The position numbers and the translations under genes were made by a program. This document shows positions 23,721 through 31,316 of a stretch of DNA of 32,903 bases, piece after piece. The stretch is from a virus, in the IMG/VR virus record IMGVR_UViG_3300035672_000075, positions 1 through 32,903 of that record. One strand, 5' to 3'. The notes under the pieces were generated by a model that saw nothing but the letters and a program-made list of their open reading frames with translations, was not told the origin of the DNA and searched no databases. How positions within the stretch are numbered: the stretch's first letter is position 1; every line of letters begins with the position of its first letter.

Positions 23721-26700
23721 GTGGGAATTTTCAACAAGAGTGGCGGAAAGAACGTCACACAATCTCAGCAACAGCAAATCTTAGGTGCGATAAGAGTTCA
23801 GAAAGCAGCATGGGGCGGAGTCATGCCCGTTGGATGGGGACAAGGCAGGCTCCCCGGAATCATCATTGATTACACGGATTTCAAACCTGTTCCGCACACT
23901 TCGACCACGAGCACCGGAGGCAAGGGCGGAGGGCACCAGACACAGACATCCACCACATACACATATTCAGCCGCCGTTGTCATCGGTCTTTGCTGGGGAC
24001 CCATTCAAGGCATCAAGCAAATTTGGCCAAGCAGTGGGACTCTTCCGGTCGGACAAAACAGCGAGACGTTCTCAATTCCGAGCGGAGGTGGAAGCTTTAC
24101 GATTACGCCTCCCGATGGTGGAACTTTCACAGCCGATGACGGTGTTTATTGTGCGACCGCATATTCCCAAACCATTGATGATTTCGGCTCTGATGGAAGT
24201 GACACGTTAACCGGGACTCAAAACATCCCATTCGCAAAAGTGACAGGAACTCCCGCCACTGGTCAATACAAGTTGTCCGGCTCGACTTATACGTTTGCCG
24301 CTGCTGACATTGGAAAAGTCGCAACCATCAATTATTCGTACAGCGTCCCGACCACAAACAGCACCACGGGAAACCCGTTGAGCATTCAGGGGCTCACGAT
24401 CCTCACCGGAGCCAAGGGGCAAGGTGTCTGGTCTTACATGACCAGTGCTCACCCCGGCACGACTCACGCGATTGGATACACGCTTACAGCCGGAGTCGCT
24501 ACTCCAAACATGGATTTGGGAACGGATGCCACTCCTCCCAACGATACATATGAAGTTCAGTTCGGGACTCAGTTCGGCGGAGGCATCGTCGATGCGAATC
24601 CGCGAGACATCGTTAATGATGCGATAACCAATCCATTTTGGGGAACAACATTCCCGTCAGCGAATCTCGGGGACCTGACCGCATTTAGCAATTATTGCGT
24701 TGCTAATGGGATTTTTCTGTCTCCAATCATCGACACTCAGACAGCCTGCAATGATTTCATTACCCAAATTTCAACTCTTACCAATACAGGCGTTTTCTGG
24801 TCCGAGGGCAAACTCAAGTTCGTTCCTTATGGTGACCAATCGACGGTCGGCAACGGTGCGACATTCATCGCGAACACGACACCAATTTATGACCTCACGC
24901 TAAGAGATTTCCTCAATACCCAAAACGACCCGGTCACCATTGCGATAACCGAGGTCGATGAGCAATACAACGTTACAGGACTAGAGGTTCTCGACCGGAG
25001 CAACGGATATAACCCAACCGTCGTTCAGGACATGGATGATTCGGCGGTCGAAGTCAATGGACAGATTCCGGCAAGCGTTCTCTCTGCTCATGAGATTTGT
25101 TCTCAGGCGATAGGCAGAACGGTTGCGATGGCTATCAATCGACGGACCTGCAACATCGTTCGCCAATTCACATTTACGCTCGGTCTCAAATATCTCTTGC
25201 TTGAGCCCATGGACCTCGTCACCTTGACCGTCGATGGTCGAAACGATCTTCAGAGGCTCCCGGTCAGGATCATCCAAAAAGATGAGGACGAGAGCGGCAA
25301 TCTGATATTCACGGCGGAAGAGTTTCCATTCGGTTCCGCAACAACGACTCTCTATCCGACTCAGACGACGACCAGCTTTACCCACAACACCACGGCGGAC
25401 CCGGGTCTCGTAAATACCCCAATCATCTTTGAGGCGAATGACCGATTCGCTCAATTCGCGGGAAACACTCTGGTCATTGGTGTCAGCGGTTCAGACCCGA
25501 ATTATGGCGGATGCCAAGCATGGGTGAGTCAGGATGGAACATCATTCAAACAGATCGACAATGGGAGACTGTACGGCTCATCAAGGCAAGGAACGTTGTC
25601 AGCATCCTTGGCAAGTTCACCAGACCCGGACACCACTCACACACTATCTGTTGACCTCTCTGAGAGCCTCGGAATCTTAACGAGCGGCTCCGTAGCGGAC
25701 GCGGACAATTTCGTCACCCTCTGTTTTGTCGATGGAGAATTGCTCTCTTACGAGACGGCAACTCCGACAGGGTCTTTCCAATACAATTTAGGAACAAGAC
25801 TCCGGAGAGGCGTTTACAACAGCGTCATCGGAACTCATGCCATAGGGTCTAACTTCCTTCGTCTTGATAATGCTGTTCTGCAATTTCAATACGACCCAAC
25901 ATGGGCCGGCAAGACAATCTTTTTCAAATTCACCGCGTTTAACTCATACGGGAACATGGAGCAGAGCCTCTCTGAGGTGACTGCATACTCGTTCACCATT
26001 CCGGGAGCTGCTAAAGGCGCGGTCGATGCTTCAACGGGTGTATTCATCGCGTCTCAATACAGCGCGGGAATCACGGTTGATAATTCGAGCTTCGAGGCGT
26101 CGGTTGTAATCCCTCCTCCCGGCTGGAAAAACGTCAGCTCAACTCTGAGTTATGACACTTCAACTCAGCAATCCGGAACGAGGAGCCTCGTCGTCTCGAA
26201 CAACGGAGGAGGTAACGGAGCGGTCAGCGCCCGTACCTACAAAGTTGTTCCCGGCGAACAATACAAAATTGACGGCTATGCAAAGCGGGTATCCGGCACA
26301 GGCACTGCCGTGATAGCGATTGCAATGTTCGACAGCTCAAACACATTCTTGAGTTCAATCAGCGGAAGTACCACAAGCTCAAGCTGGACACGGATCACGA
26401 CATCGGGAACTGTCCCAACGAATGCAGCCTCAGCACAAATTCAATTAGTCATCACGGGCTCGGGAGCGAATGTCTCCGAGTTCGACAATATTCTCGCTTT
26501 GCGCGTTTCTTCAGCGGATGACGAAATCTCTGACGGAACGACCAAGTATGTCCCGCGCTCTGGTATCACCACAGGAACAGATGCGAGCGTTTACAACCCA
26601 AGTTTCGAGACCTTCCCGGATACTGCATCCGTTGCTGAGGGTTGGACTGCAAACTTTGACACGACCGGAACCGGAACGAGCTTTTCCAGAGGGACCGGGT

Positions 26701-28490
26701 TTGTCGGTAATTATTCCCAAACGATCACTAACAACGGGGCAAGCGGAGGCACGAGCATTGCATCGCGTCCATTCTCGGTTAAGCCGAATGCCCGTTACAC
26801 GTTTGGAGTAAGAGCGAAATCGAGCGCGGCTAATCCGGGCTCCATGTATTTCCGCGCTCTATGGTTCGCCAATGATTCTGATTTCTCAAACAGTGCGAAT
26901 ATTGGTCTCAACGACATCGTCTCCGCTGGTGGACCGACCGCGTCGAACACATGGCAGTTGTTCGGTAACGCGCCTCAACAAGTCGATTTGTCAGCAGCAT
27001 TCAACACCATCGCTATGTATTCCGATGGTCATAGCTTTACGACCGGACATGGAATCATTTCCATAAATGACTTTGGATTTTCAGCGACCTTGATGGGTTC
27101 GCAATTCACGTTTAACAACGCGCTGTTTCAACTCGGAACAGCCGACGCTAATAACGGGGTCATCTGTGGTGGACAAACGATTACATTGCCATCCGGCAAC
27201 TTTGCAACTTTCCGGATGATAGGGTCTGCAATCAGCAGCGCATCCGGTCAGTTGTCTCAAAGTTTTCAAGTAAATTACACGGACGGCACTCACGACACAT
27301 TCACACAGTCTTTCTCCGATTGGACTATAAGGGCCAGCTTTTCGGGCGAGACCGTCGCATACACCATGCCGTACCTCAATGGGACAGGCGGGAGTCATTC
27401 CAGCTTTAACGTTTTTATAAACGAATACGAATTCACTTTAAATGCTGCAAAATCGGTCAGCAGCATCGTGCTTCCGAGTAATGGGCTGGTAGTTCTATTG
27501 GCGATGACGCTGGTGCCAAGTGGAAGCGGAATCGTCGCTCCTGCAAAAGCCAAGTTTGCACGGATCATTCTGTACAACTGGGTAGGCACCTCATCCACAA
27601 TTTCTTTCGACACAGTTACCGCACAATTGGCATCGCTCAACCCGGCTGACGGAGTGGTAACAGCCAACGGCACATTATCTCCATCAGTATTAGCCGGGAG
27701 CTTTTCGTTCACTCATGACACCTCTTCATATACATGGAGTTGGTCAGGGCTCGTCATTGCCCGTTCTGATGGAACCTCACGCGGCATTTCGGACGGGAGT
27801 CAGGCGAATACGAGTCTGACATCCGGCACCACATACCTCGGTTATCCCTTTTGGGACGACACCGCGAACACTCTCGGATGGGTGAGCGGAGGACACGGAG
27901 CACAAGGGTTCTCGTTCCTAACGACCGAGCGGTCGAACATGCTCTCTCAGCTTCAAAACCTCTTTCAGAGAATTTCTCTCAGCTCTGGTCCGCTTACCGC
28001 ATCGACGACGACCTCAGGAAGTGGCAGCGGAGGCGGAGGGTTCGGAGGTTCCGGGAGTTGCGTCCGTCACACCATGCTCGTCGAGGAGCGCACTAAAGGA
28101 ATCATCCCGGCGTGGAGTTTGGAAGTTGGCGACTGGATTCGCACCAATGAGGGCGGCGGCTGGACGAAGGTCGTATATGTCCAGCAGATGCCTCAGGACG
28201 TTTTCATTCGCGTAACCGTGAATGGGAAGAGCGTCGAGGTTACCCCGAATCACCCCTTCACCGCTATGGACGAGGACTGCAAGCCGATTGACATGATGTA
28301 CGCTGCAAAGCTGTCTTGCCTGACTCAGCTATACGTTCGAGGCGGAGCGGACTTTGTTGAGGGCATACAGGTCATTAGAGACCCGAACGGGTACAAGATG
28401 AAAATCGCGTGTGAAAACATTCACACATTCTTTTCAGGCGAAGAGGAGCCTTACATCCTCACACACAACCTTCTTGTAGAAGGGACATAA
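23721..28490 (+). CDS. Tail tip/fibre protein with C-terminal Hint domain
   Basis: A 1589-residue protein starting at GTG (GGAG ten bases upstream; a GTG at 23694 is an alternative). Residues 1-450 resemble the GTA gp15/gpJ-type hub: GAIRVQKAAWGGVMPVGWG, a glycine-rich loop and SAAVVIGLCWGPIQGIKQIW. Residues about 165-215 repeat the module seen in the tail tube. At about 786-930 and 957-1120 are two jelly-roll-like, possibly sugar-binding modules (VDNSSFEAS, VYNPSFETF), followed by a third strand-rich module to about 1290. A shaft-like part (DGVVTANGTLSPSVLAG) leads to a glycine/serine linker at 1432-1446 and then a Hint domain from Cys1447. It should recognise the host surface. The Hint end is rare and is described separately. 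Confidence 0.85.
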   Translation: MGIFNKSGGKNVTQSQQQQILGAIRVQKAAWGGVMPVGWGQGRLPGIIIDYTDFKPVPHTSTTSTGGKGGGHQTQTSTTYTYSAAVVIGLCWGPIQGIKQIWPSSGTLPVGQNSETFSIPSGGGSFTITPPDGGTFTADDGVYCATAYSQTIDDFGSDGSDTLTGTQNIPFAKVTGTPATGQYKLSGSTYTFAAADIGKVATINYSYSVPTTNSTTGNPLSIQGLTILTGAKGQGVWSYMTSAHPGTTHAIGYTLTAGVATPNMDLGTDATPPNDTYEVQFGTQFGGGIVDANPRDIVNDAITNPFWGTTFPSANLGDLTAFSNYCVANGIFLSPIIDTQTACNDFITQISTLTNTGVFWSEGKLKFVPYGDQSTVGNGATFIANTTPIYDLTLRDFLNTQNDPVTIAITEVDEQYNVTGLEVLDRSNGYNPTVVQDMDDSAVEVNGQIPASVLSAHEICSQAIGRTVAMAINRRTCNIVRQFTFTLGLKYLLLEPMDLVTLTVDGRNDLQRLPVRIIQKDEDESGNLIFTAEEFPFGSATTTLYPTQTTTSFTHNTTADPGLVNTPIIFEANDRFAQFAGNTLVIGVSGSDPNYGGCQAWVSQDGTSFKQIDNGRLYGSSRQGTLSASLASSPDPDTTHTLSVDLSESLGILTSGSVADADNFVTLCFVDGELLSYETATPTGSFQYNLGTRLRRGVYNSVIGTHAIGSNFLRLDNAVLQFQYDPTWAGKTIFFKFTAFNSYGNMEQSLSEVTAYSFTIPGAAKGAVDASTGVFIASQYSAGITVDNSSFEASVVIPPPGWKNVSSTLSYDTSTQQSGTRSLVVSNNGGGNGAVSARTYKVVPGEQYKIDGYAKRVSGTGTAVIAIAMFDSSNTFLSSISGSTTSSSWTRITTSGTVPTNAASAQIQLVITGSGANVSEFDNILALRVSSADDEISDGTTKYVPRSGITTGTDASVYNPSFETFPDTASVAEGWTANFDTTGTGTSFSRGTGFVGNYSQTITNNGASGGTSIASRPFSVKPNARYTFGVRAKSSAANPGSMYFRALWFANDSDFSNSANIGLNDIVSAGGPTASNTWQLFGNAPQQVDLSAAFNTIAMYSDGHSFTTGHGIISINDFGFSATLMGSQFTFNNALFQLGTADANNGVICGGQTITLPSGNFATFRMIGSAISSASGQLSQSFQVNYTDGTHDTFTQSFSDWTIRASFSGETVAYTMPYLNGTGGSHSSFNVFINEYEFTLNAAKSVSSIVLPSNGLVVLLAMTLVPSGSGIVAPAKAKFARIILYNWVGTSSTISFDTVTAQLASLNPADGVVTANGTLSPSVLAGSFSFTHDTSSYTWSWSGLVIARSDGTSRGISDGSQANTSLTSGTTYLGYPFWDDTANTLGWVSGGHGAQGFSFLTTERSNMLSQLQNLFQRISLSSGPLTASTTTSGSGSGGGGFGGSGSCVRHTMLVEERTKGIIPAWSLEVGDWIRTNEGGGWTKVVYVQQMPQDVFIRVTVNGKSVEVTPNHPFTAMDEDCKPIDMMYAAKLSCLTQLYVRGGADFVEGIQVIRDPNGYKMKIACENIHTFFSGEEEPYILTHNLLVEGT
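28059..28487 (+). other. Hint (intein-like) domain of the tail-tip protein
   Basis: The last 143 residues show all Hint landmarks. Block A: Cys1447 in GSCVRHTMLVEE. SLEVGDWIRT follows. Block B: VTPNHPF with Thr1508 and His1511. Block F: YKMKIACENIHTFF. Block G: ILTHN with His1582 and Asn1583. Only LLVEGT follows Asn1583, with Leu rather than Cys/Ser/Thr, so normal splicing is not expected. This resembles bacterial intein-like (type B) or hedgehog-type domains, which cleave or ligate at the N-terminal Cys. Confidence 0.85.
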
Positions 28491-28493
28491 AAC

Positions 28494-28961
28494 ATGGTCA
28501 AGACATATCACACAATTGATTTTGGGGAGTGGAAATTACTCACTAAATATTTCCATCCAATTCACGGAAGCCATTGGATGGCTATTCCGGACGCAAAGCT
28601 CAGCGAAGAGGATTGGCACGACATCTTTTTTAACAACAGAGACGACGGTGTCCATCACGTCCCAGACAGTGACAACCGAATTTTTATCTCGACTCACTTC
28701 ATGGACGAGAGTTCAGAAGAGACATTCAGCGAGTTGGCTACGACCAAGGTCTCATTGCCTCACCCGATATTTCAAGGAACCGACCTCATTTGCACCCAAC
28801 ATGTAAACGAGCTGTATCCAATCTTTTGCAGTAGCGCGGCTTTGTATGACGAATTTGCAACAGATGAGGCAAAAATAGCCGCTGCTAGTCTATGTAATGT
28901 TCGCGATATCGTTACCCGGATTACCCAGTACCGTCCCGCGTTCCGCTTGAGCGTCTTCTAA
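28494..28961 (+). CDS. Unknown protein paired with the Hint tail-tip gene
   Basis: A 155-residue acidic protein three bases after the tip gene. No known motif was found, but it is rich in His, Trp and Asp/Glu in the first half (GSHWMAIPDAKLSEEDWHD, DDGVHHVPDSDNR) and has a helical end (DEAKIAAASLCNVRDIVTRI). Genes in this position are often tip chaperones or accessory receptor-binding proteins. A role in folding or modifying the Hint-bearing tip is possible. It is followed by a copy of the recurrent motif. Confidence 0.65.
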   Translation: MVKTYHTIDFGEWKLLTKYFHPIHGSHWMAIPDAKLSEEDWHDIFFNNRDDGVHHVPDSDNRIFISTHFMDESSEETFSELATTKVSLPHPIFQGTDLICTQHVNELYPIFCSSAALYDEFATDEAKIAAASLCNVRDIVTRITQYRPAFRLSVF

Positions 28962-28977
28962 GCCAGATCGAAGGGCG

Positions 28978-29020
28978 TTTCCCGTATCTATCAATGTGCT
29001 CTTTATCTTCATACGGGAAA
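28978..29020 (+). promoter_or_regulatory. Recurrent motif copy inside an inverted repeat
   Basis: CCCGTATCTATC (28981-28992) lies 20 bases past the preceding stop and 38 bases before the 29031 gene. Here its first part belongs to a perfect 10-bp inverted repeat, TTTCCCGTAT (28978-28987) with ATACGGGAAA (29011-29020). Confidence 0.55.
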
Positions 29021-29030
29021 ATTCTGTCAA

Positions 29031-29348
29031 ATGATTCTGCTCGAACCATCAGGCTTTATAAACTTCATACCCCCTGCTTTTCTTCCTTGGCTCTTGACCA
29101 TTACCGGAACGTCCTTAGCCGGTATCTCTGGCTGGGTCCTTAAACGGTACATATCAGCCGGAGCCCAAAAATGGGATTCATTGTGTGAGGGCATCAATGC
29201 CTTAAATGCCAAGGTCGAGCTACAGAACACGAATCACTTGGAACACATTGAGAAAGCCACAGGAAAAACTGTTGAGATTTTAGAAGAGATGAGAACCGAC
29301 CAAGCCGAATTGCTTGGGTACTTGAAGGGCATGAACGACGCGAAGTAA
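29031..29348 (+). CDS. Membrane-anchored coiled-coil protein of the lysis block
   Basis: A 105-residue protein with an N-terminal hydrophobic segment (FLPWLLTITGTSLAGISGWVL, about 17-37) and a coiled-coil tail (HLEHIEKATGKTVEILEEMR). It precedes the endolysin by 15 bases. The layout fits an accessory holin, a spanin-like protein or an antiholin; no lipobox is present. The start lacks a strong ribosome site, although GGGA occurs in the upstream inverted repeat. Confidence 0.65.
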   Translation: MILLEPSGFINFIPPAFLPWLLTITGTSLAGISGWVLKRYISAGAQKWDSLCEGINALNAKVELQNTNHLEHIEKATGKTVEILEEMRTDQAELLGYLKGMNDAK

Positions 29349-29363
29349 AGCACGGAGGAACAA

Positions 29364-29852
29364 ATGGACATTGAACAAATAGAACTTCTCAAACAATGGG
29401 AATCAGAAGCCAACGACGCGGGACACCCGTTTCCGGAGGCTGCTGCCTGTGAAGCCGCGCTCGAATCGGCATACGGCAAGAGTTATTTAGCTATACACGG
29501 ATTGAATCTATTCGGAATGAAACAGCACAAAGAGCATCTGTTTGAGACGCTTACTCTGCCAACTCGTGAGGCGACTGGCAAGAATGATTTGTTAGGCAAT
29601 CCGATCTTTGAGACGATTGAAGCCCCGTTCATCAAATACCCGACGCTAAAAGATTGCTTTGCAGATCGTTTGGCGACACTCAAGCGCTTACAGGACGAGC
29701 CGGATTTCACTCGGTACAAGATTGCTCTGAATGCAACGACACCCGAGGACTTCATTGTCAATGTGAGCAAGAAATGGTCAACCGACCCGAACCGGGGAGC
29801 CAAGGTGCTTTCGATCTTGAAGCAGTTTCAGGAAGCAACTGTGACCGCATGA
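29364..29852 (+). CDS. Glucosaminidase-type endolysin (GH73-like)
   Basis: A 162-residue enzyme. ACEAALESAYGKSYLAIHGLNLFGMK (28-53) is the GH73/FlgJ pattern, with Glu34 the probable catalytic acid. It should cut the glycan backbone of peptidoglycan and release virions. No signal peptide is present, so it needs the holin encoded next to it. GGAGGA six bases before the ATG is the strongest ribosome site in this block. Its stop overlaps the holin start (ATGA). Confidence 0.8.
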   Translation: MDIEQIELLKQWESEANDAGHPFPEAAACEAALESAYGKSYLAIHGLNLFGMKQHKEHLFETLTLPTREATGKNDLLGNPIFETIEAPFIKYPTLKDCFADRLATLKRLQDEPDFTRYKIALNATTPEDFIVNVSKKWSTDPNRGAKVLSILKQFQEATVTA

Positions 29853-30055
29853 ATTTTCTAGGCAAAGTCTTTAACTGGCTTCAGGGCAGAACCACGGGAT
29901 TCCTGATTGGGTTCTTCTCAATCGGAAACGTGCTGCAATGGCTACACAGACTTGATGCGACTTACATAAGTTTTATGGTTGCATTCATGTCTTGTGTGCT
30001 CGGGCACTCGATAAAAGAGGATTTCTTTTCTAAGAACGATGACGCTACCCCATAA
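29849..30055 (+). CDS. Holin-like small membrane protein
   Basis: A 68-residue protein with two hydrophobic segments (TTGFLIGFFSIGNVLQWL and TYISFMVAFMSCVLGHSI) and charged ends, the size and layout of a class II holin. It starts in a 4-base overlap with the endolysin. A transcription terminator begins 30 bases past its stop. Its last 94 bases lie antisense to the C-terminus of the sigma-like gene at 29962-30861. Confidence 0.7.
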   Translation: MNFLGKVFNWLQGRTTGFLIGFFSIGNVLQWLHRLDATYISFMVAFMSCVLGHSIKEDFFSKNDDATP

Positions 30056-30861
30056 TTGCTTTCTCCCACTCCTCCGGGGAGACCGGGCAGGGCGCGACAA
30101 ACCTGTCGAGGCTCTGCCCTTTGCTTTTTGTGGCGATTCCTTCTCTTAGGAGCAGACAATCCCTTTTCAAAGCACTCGTACAGAACCTTGAGCCGGGAGC
30201 GGACGGACCTGAACTGATAGACCGTCAGACTGAGCTTGCTTGCCGTTTCCTTGATTGTGTCGGTATCGGAAATGAAGTCAACGACCGGGAGGAGTTCCGG
30301 TTCATTTTTCTCGACGTAAGCTCTGAATTCTCCGACCCTAACCATCATATAAATATCCTGATTCGTCCGTCCTTGGTCACAGATGGGGTCTCTCTGTTCC
30401 TCTTCAGCGTGAGCGGGAATCTGGTCGAATGACAGATTAGGCGAGTTCCTTAGAACATCACGAATCGCATCCTTGCGATTCTTATGAAGATGTTCCACGA
30501 AGTGATTTTTTAGGCAGGTATTAACGTAATAGAAGAAGCTCTTGGAGTTGGCTCCTCCGAGCCGGGTTGGGTCAAAACAGGAGATGACATCCACAAACCC
30601 ATTTTTTCTTTTCAACGACCGCTCCGGAAGGATCATCAGATGGAGCGTAAGGTCAGACACCCAATCTTGAACGTCAGCCGTGTTCCTACGGTAACTGTTT
30701 TGGATGTGCTTATGCACCCAAGACGTGACGTAATTTGGGAACCGCTCATAGAACTCGTTGAAATTCTTGGGAACGACAAAGCCGTCTTTGCGTGATACGT
30801 AATGACCCGATGAATCAATTATGAAAGCTGAATTAAGTTTTGGTTTTTGACTTCTTTGCAT
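29962..30861 (-). CDS. Sigma-70-like protein, copy 2
   Basis: A 299-residue protein, read from the ATG at 30861 (GTG at 30912 is an alternative; residue numbers here count from the GTG). Region 2-like: FYERFPNYVTSWVHKHIQN, then TADVQDWVSDLTLHLMIL (78-95), an FDP turn and FFYYVNTCLKNHFVEHLHKN (126-145). Region 4-like: IKETASKLSLTVYQFRSVRS (220-239), a plausible helix-turn-helix. RVGEFRAYVEK with PELLPVVDFI is nearly shared with the protein at 1-648. The last 50 residues, which cover the late terminator and the antisense holin end, look unstructured. As the more complete of the two, it is the better candidate for a working phage sigma factor. Confidence 0.65.
   Translation of the reverse strand: MQRSQKPKLNSAFIIDSSGHYVSRKDGFVVPKNFNEFYERFPNYVTSWVHKHIQNSYRRNTADVQDWVSDLTLHLMILPERSLKRKNGFVDVISCFDPTRLGGANSKSFFYYVNTCLKNHFVEHLHKNRKDAIRDVLRNSPNLSFDQIPAHAEEEQRDPICDQGRTNQDIYMMVRVGEFRAYVEKNEPELLPVVDFISDTDTIKETASKLSLTVYQFRSVRSRLKVLYECFEKGLSAPKRRNRHKKQRAEPRQVCRALPGLPGGVGESNYGVASSFLEKKSSFIECPSTQDMNATIKLM
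30085..30128 (+). terminator. Intrinsic terminator of the late operon
   Basis: GGGCAG (30085-30090) pairs with CTGCCC (30114-30119), an inner stem CGACA/TGTCG (30095-30099, 30104-30108) closes on AACC, and TTTGCTTTTT follows. It lies 30 bases after the holin and inside the opposite-strand sigma-like frame. Confidence 0.8.
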
Positions 30862-31039
30862 TCTTCTTTTTGCAGATATGCGCCTCGTCTCTTGGCTGTA
30901 AGCAACGCTCACAGCGTGTGCCGATCTTGATTTCCCACTCCTGTTCCGAGTTAGTTTTTGGCATCGGGAAATACATTGGTCCGGGTTTGAGATACTGAGT
31001 CACTTTCTTTGCTCCTCTACCTATGGATTGAAAGTTCAT
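30833..31039 (-). CDS. Small zinc-finger-like protein
   Basis: A 68-residue basic protein. RCERCLQPRDEAHICKKK (42-59) gives Cys43-x2-Cys46 and His54-x-Cys56, a short CCHC-type zinc site. The tail is lysine-rich (KKKNAKKSKTKT). It overlaps the start of the sigma-like gene by about 29 bases or more, so the two are co-expressed. The start (31039 or the internal ATG of MYFPMPK) is uncertain. It could be a DNA-binding partner of the sigma-like protein. Confidence 0.55.
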   Translation of the reverse strand: MNFQSIGRGAKKVTQYLKPGPMYFPMPKTNSEQEWEIKIGTRCERCLQPRDEAHICKKKNAKKSKTKT

Positions 31040-31274
31040 TTATTTCAGACTTTCGGACTCAGTCCACACGGCTTGTCCATTCCGTCTTTCATCCTTGCTA
31101 ATACCTAAAAAGTCAGAATATTCATTGATTACCGCCTCCCCCTCAGGAAACCGAACCCCGTATCTATTGGTGCGGGGTCATTTCGTATGGACGTGGACGG
31201 GACTGAGATTTTTGTCGAAGAAGATGACAATGCAGCCGTCGAGCTGAAGTTCACAAATTGCAGTAGAAAAGGAA
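31040..31274. other. Gene-free gap with a motif copy; possible small RNA
   Basis: No convincing gene is present. The gap holds a copy of the recurrent motif (31157-31167) on the plus strand, a CCCC/GGGG pairing around it and, at its right edge, a strong terminator hairpin. The distance from motif to terminator (about 130 bases) would suit a short untranslated RNA. It must also hold the promoter of the leftward sigma-like pair. Confidence 0.4.
31157..31179 (+). promoter_or_regulatory. Recurrent motif copy in the right-hand gap
   Basis: CCCCGTATCTATTGGTGCGGGGT shares the first 12 bases with the other copies. ACCCC (from 31156) and GGGGT (31175-31179) can pair around it. No gene follows on this strand. 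Confidence 0.5.
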
Positions 31275-31301
31275 AAAGCCCATCCGCTCGGGATGGGCTT
31301 T
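31275..31301 (-). terminator. Terminator after the DUF4177-like gene
   Basis: AAAGCCCATCC (31275-31285) and GGATGGGCTTT (31291-31301) form a perfect 11-bp stem with a 5-base loop. On the minus strand TTTTT follows, so it ends the leftward integration operon; it may work in both directions. Confidence 0.85.
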
Positions 31302-31316
31302 CGCGTATAAATCGGT

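Noticed and set aside
28059-28490. A true splicing intein interrupting the tail-tip gene
   Set aside because: Only six residues follow the terminal Asn and the +1 residue is Leu; there is no C-extein or endonuclease domain.
31188-31247. Small plus-strand frame after the right-hand motif copy
   Set aside because: It reads only 19 codons before a stop, with a poor ribosome site.
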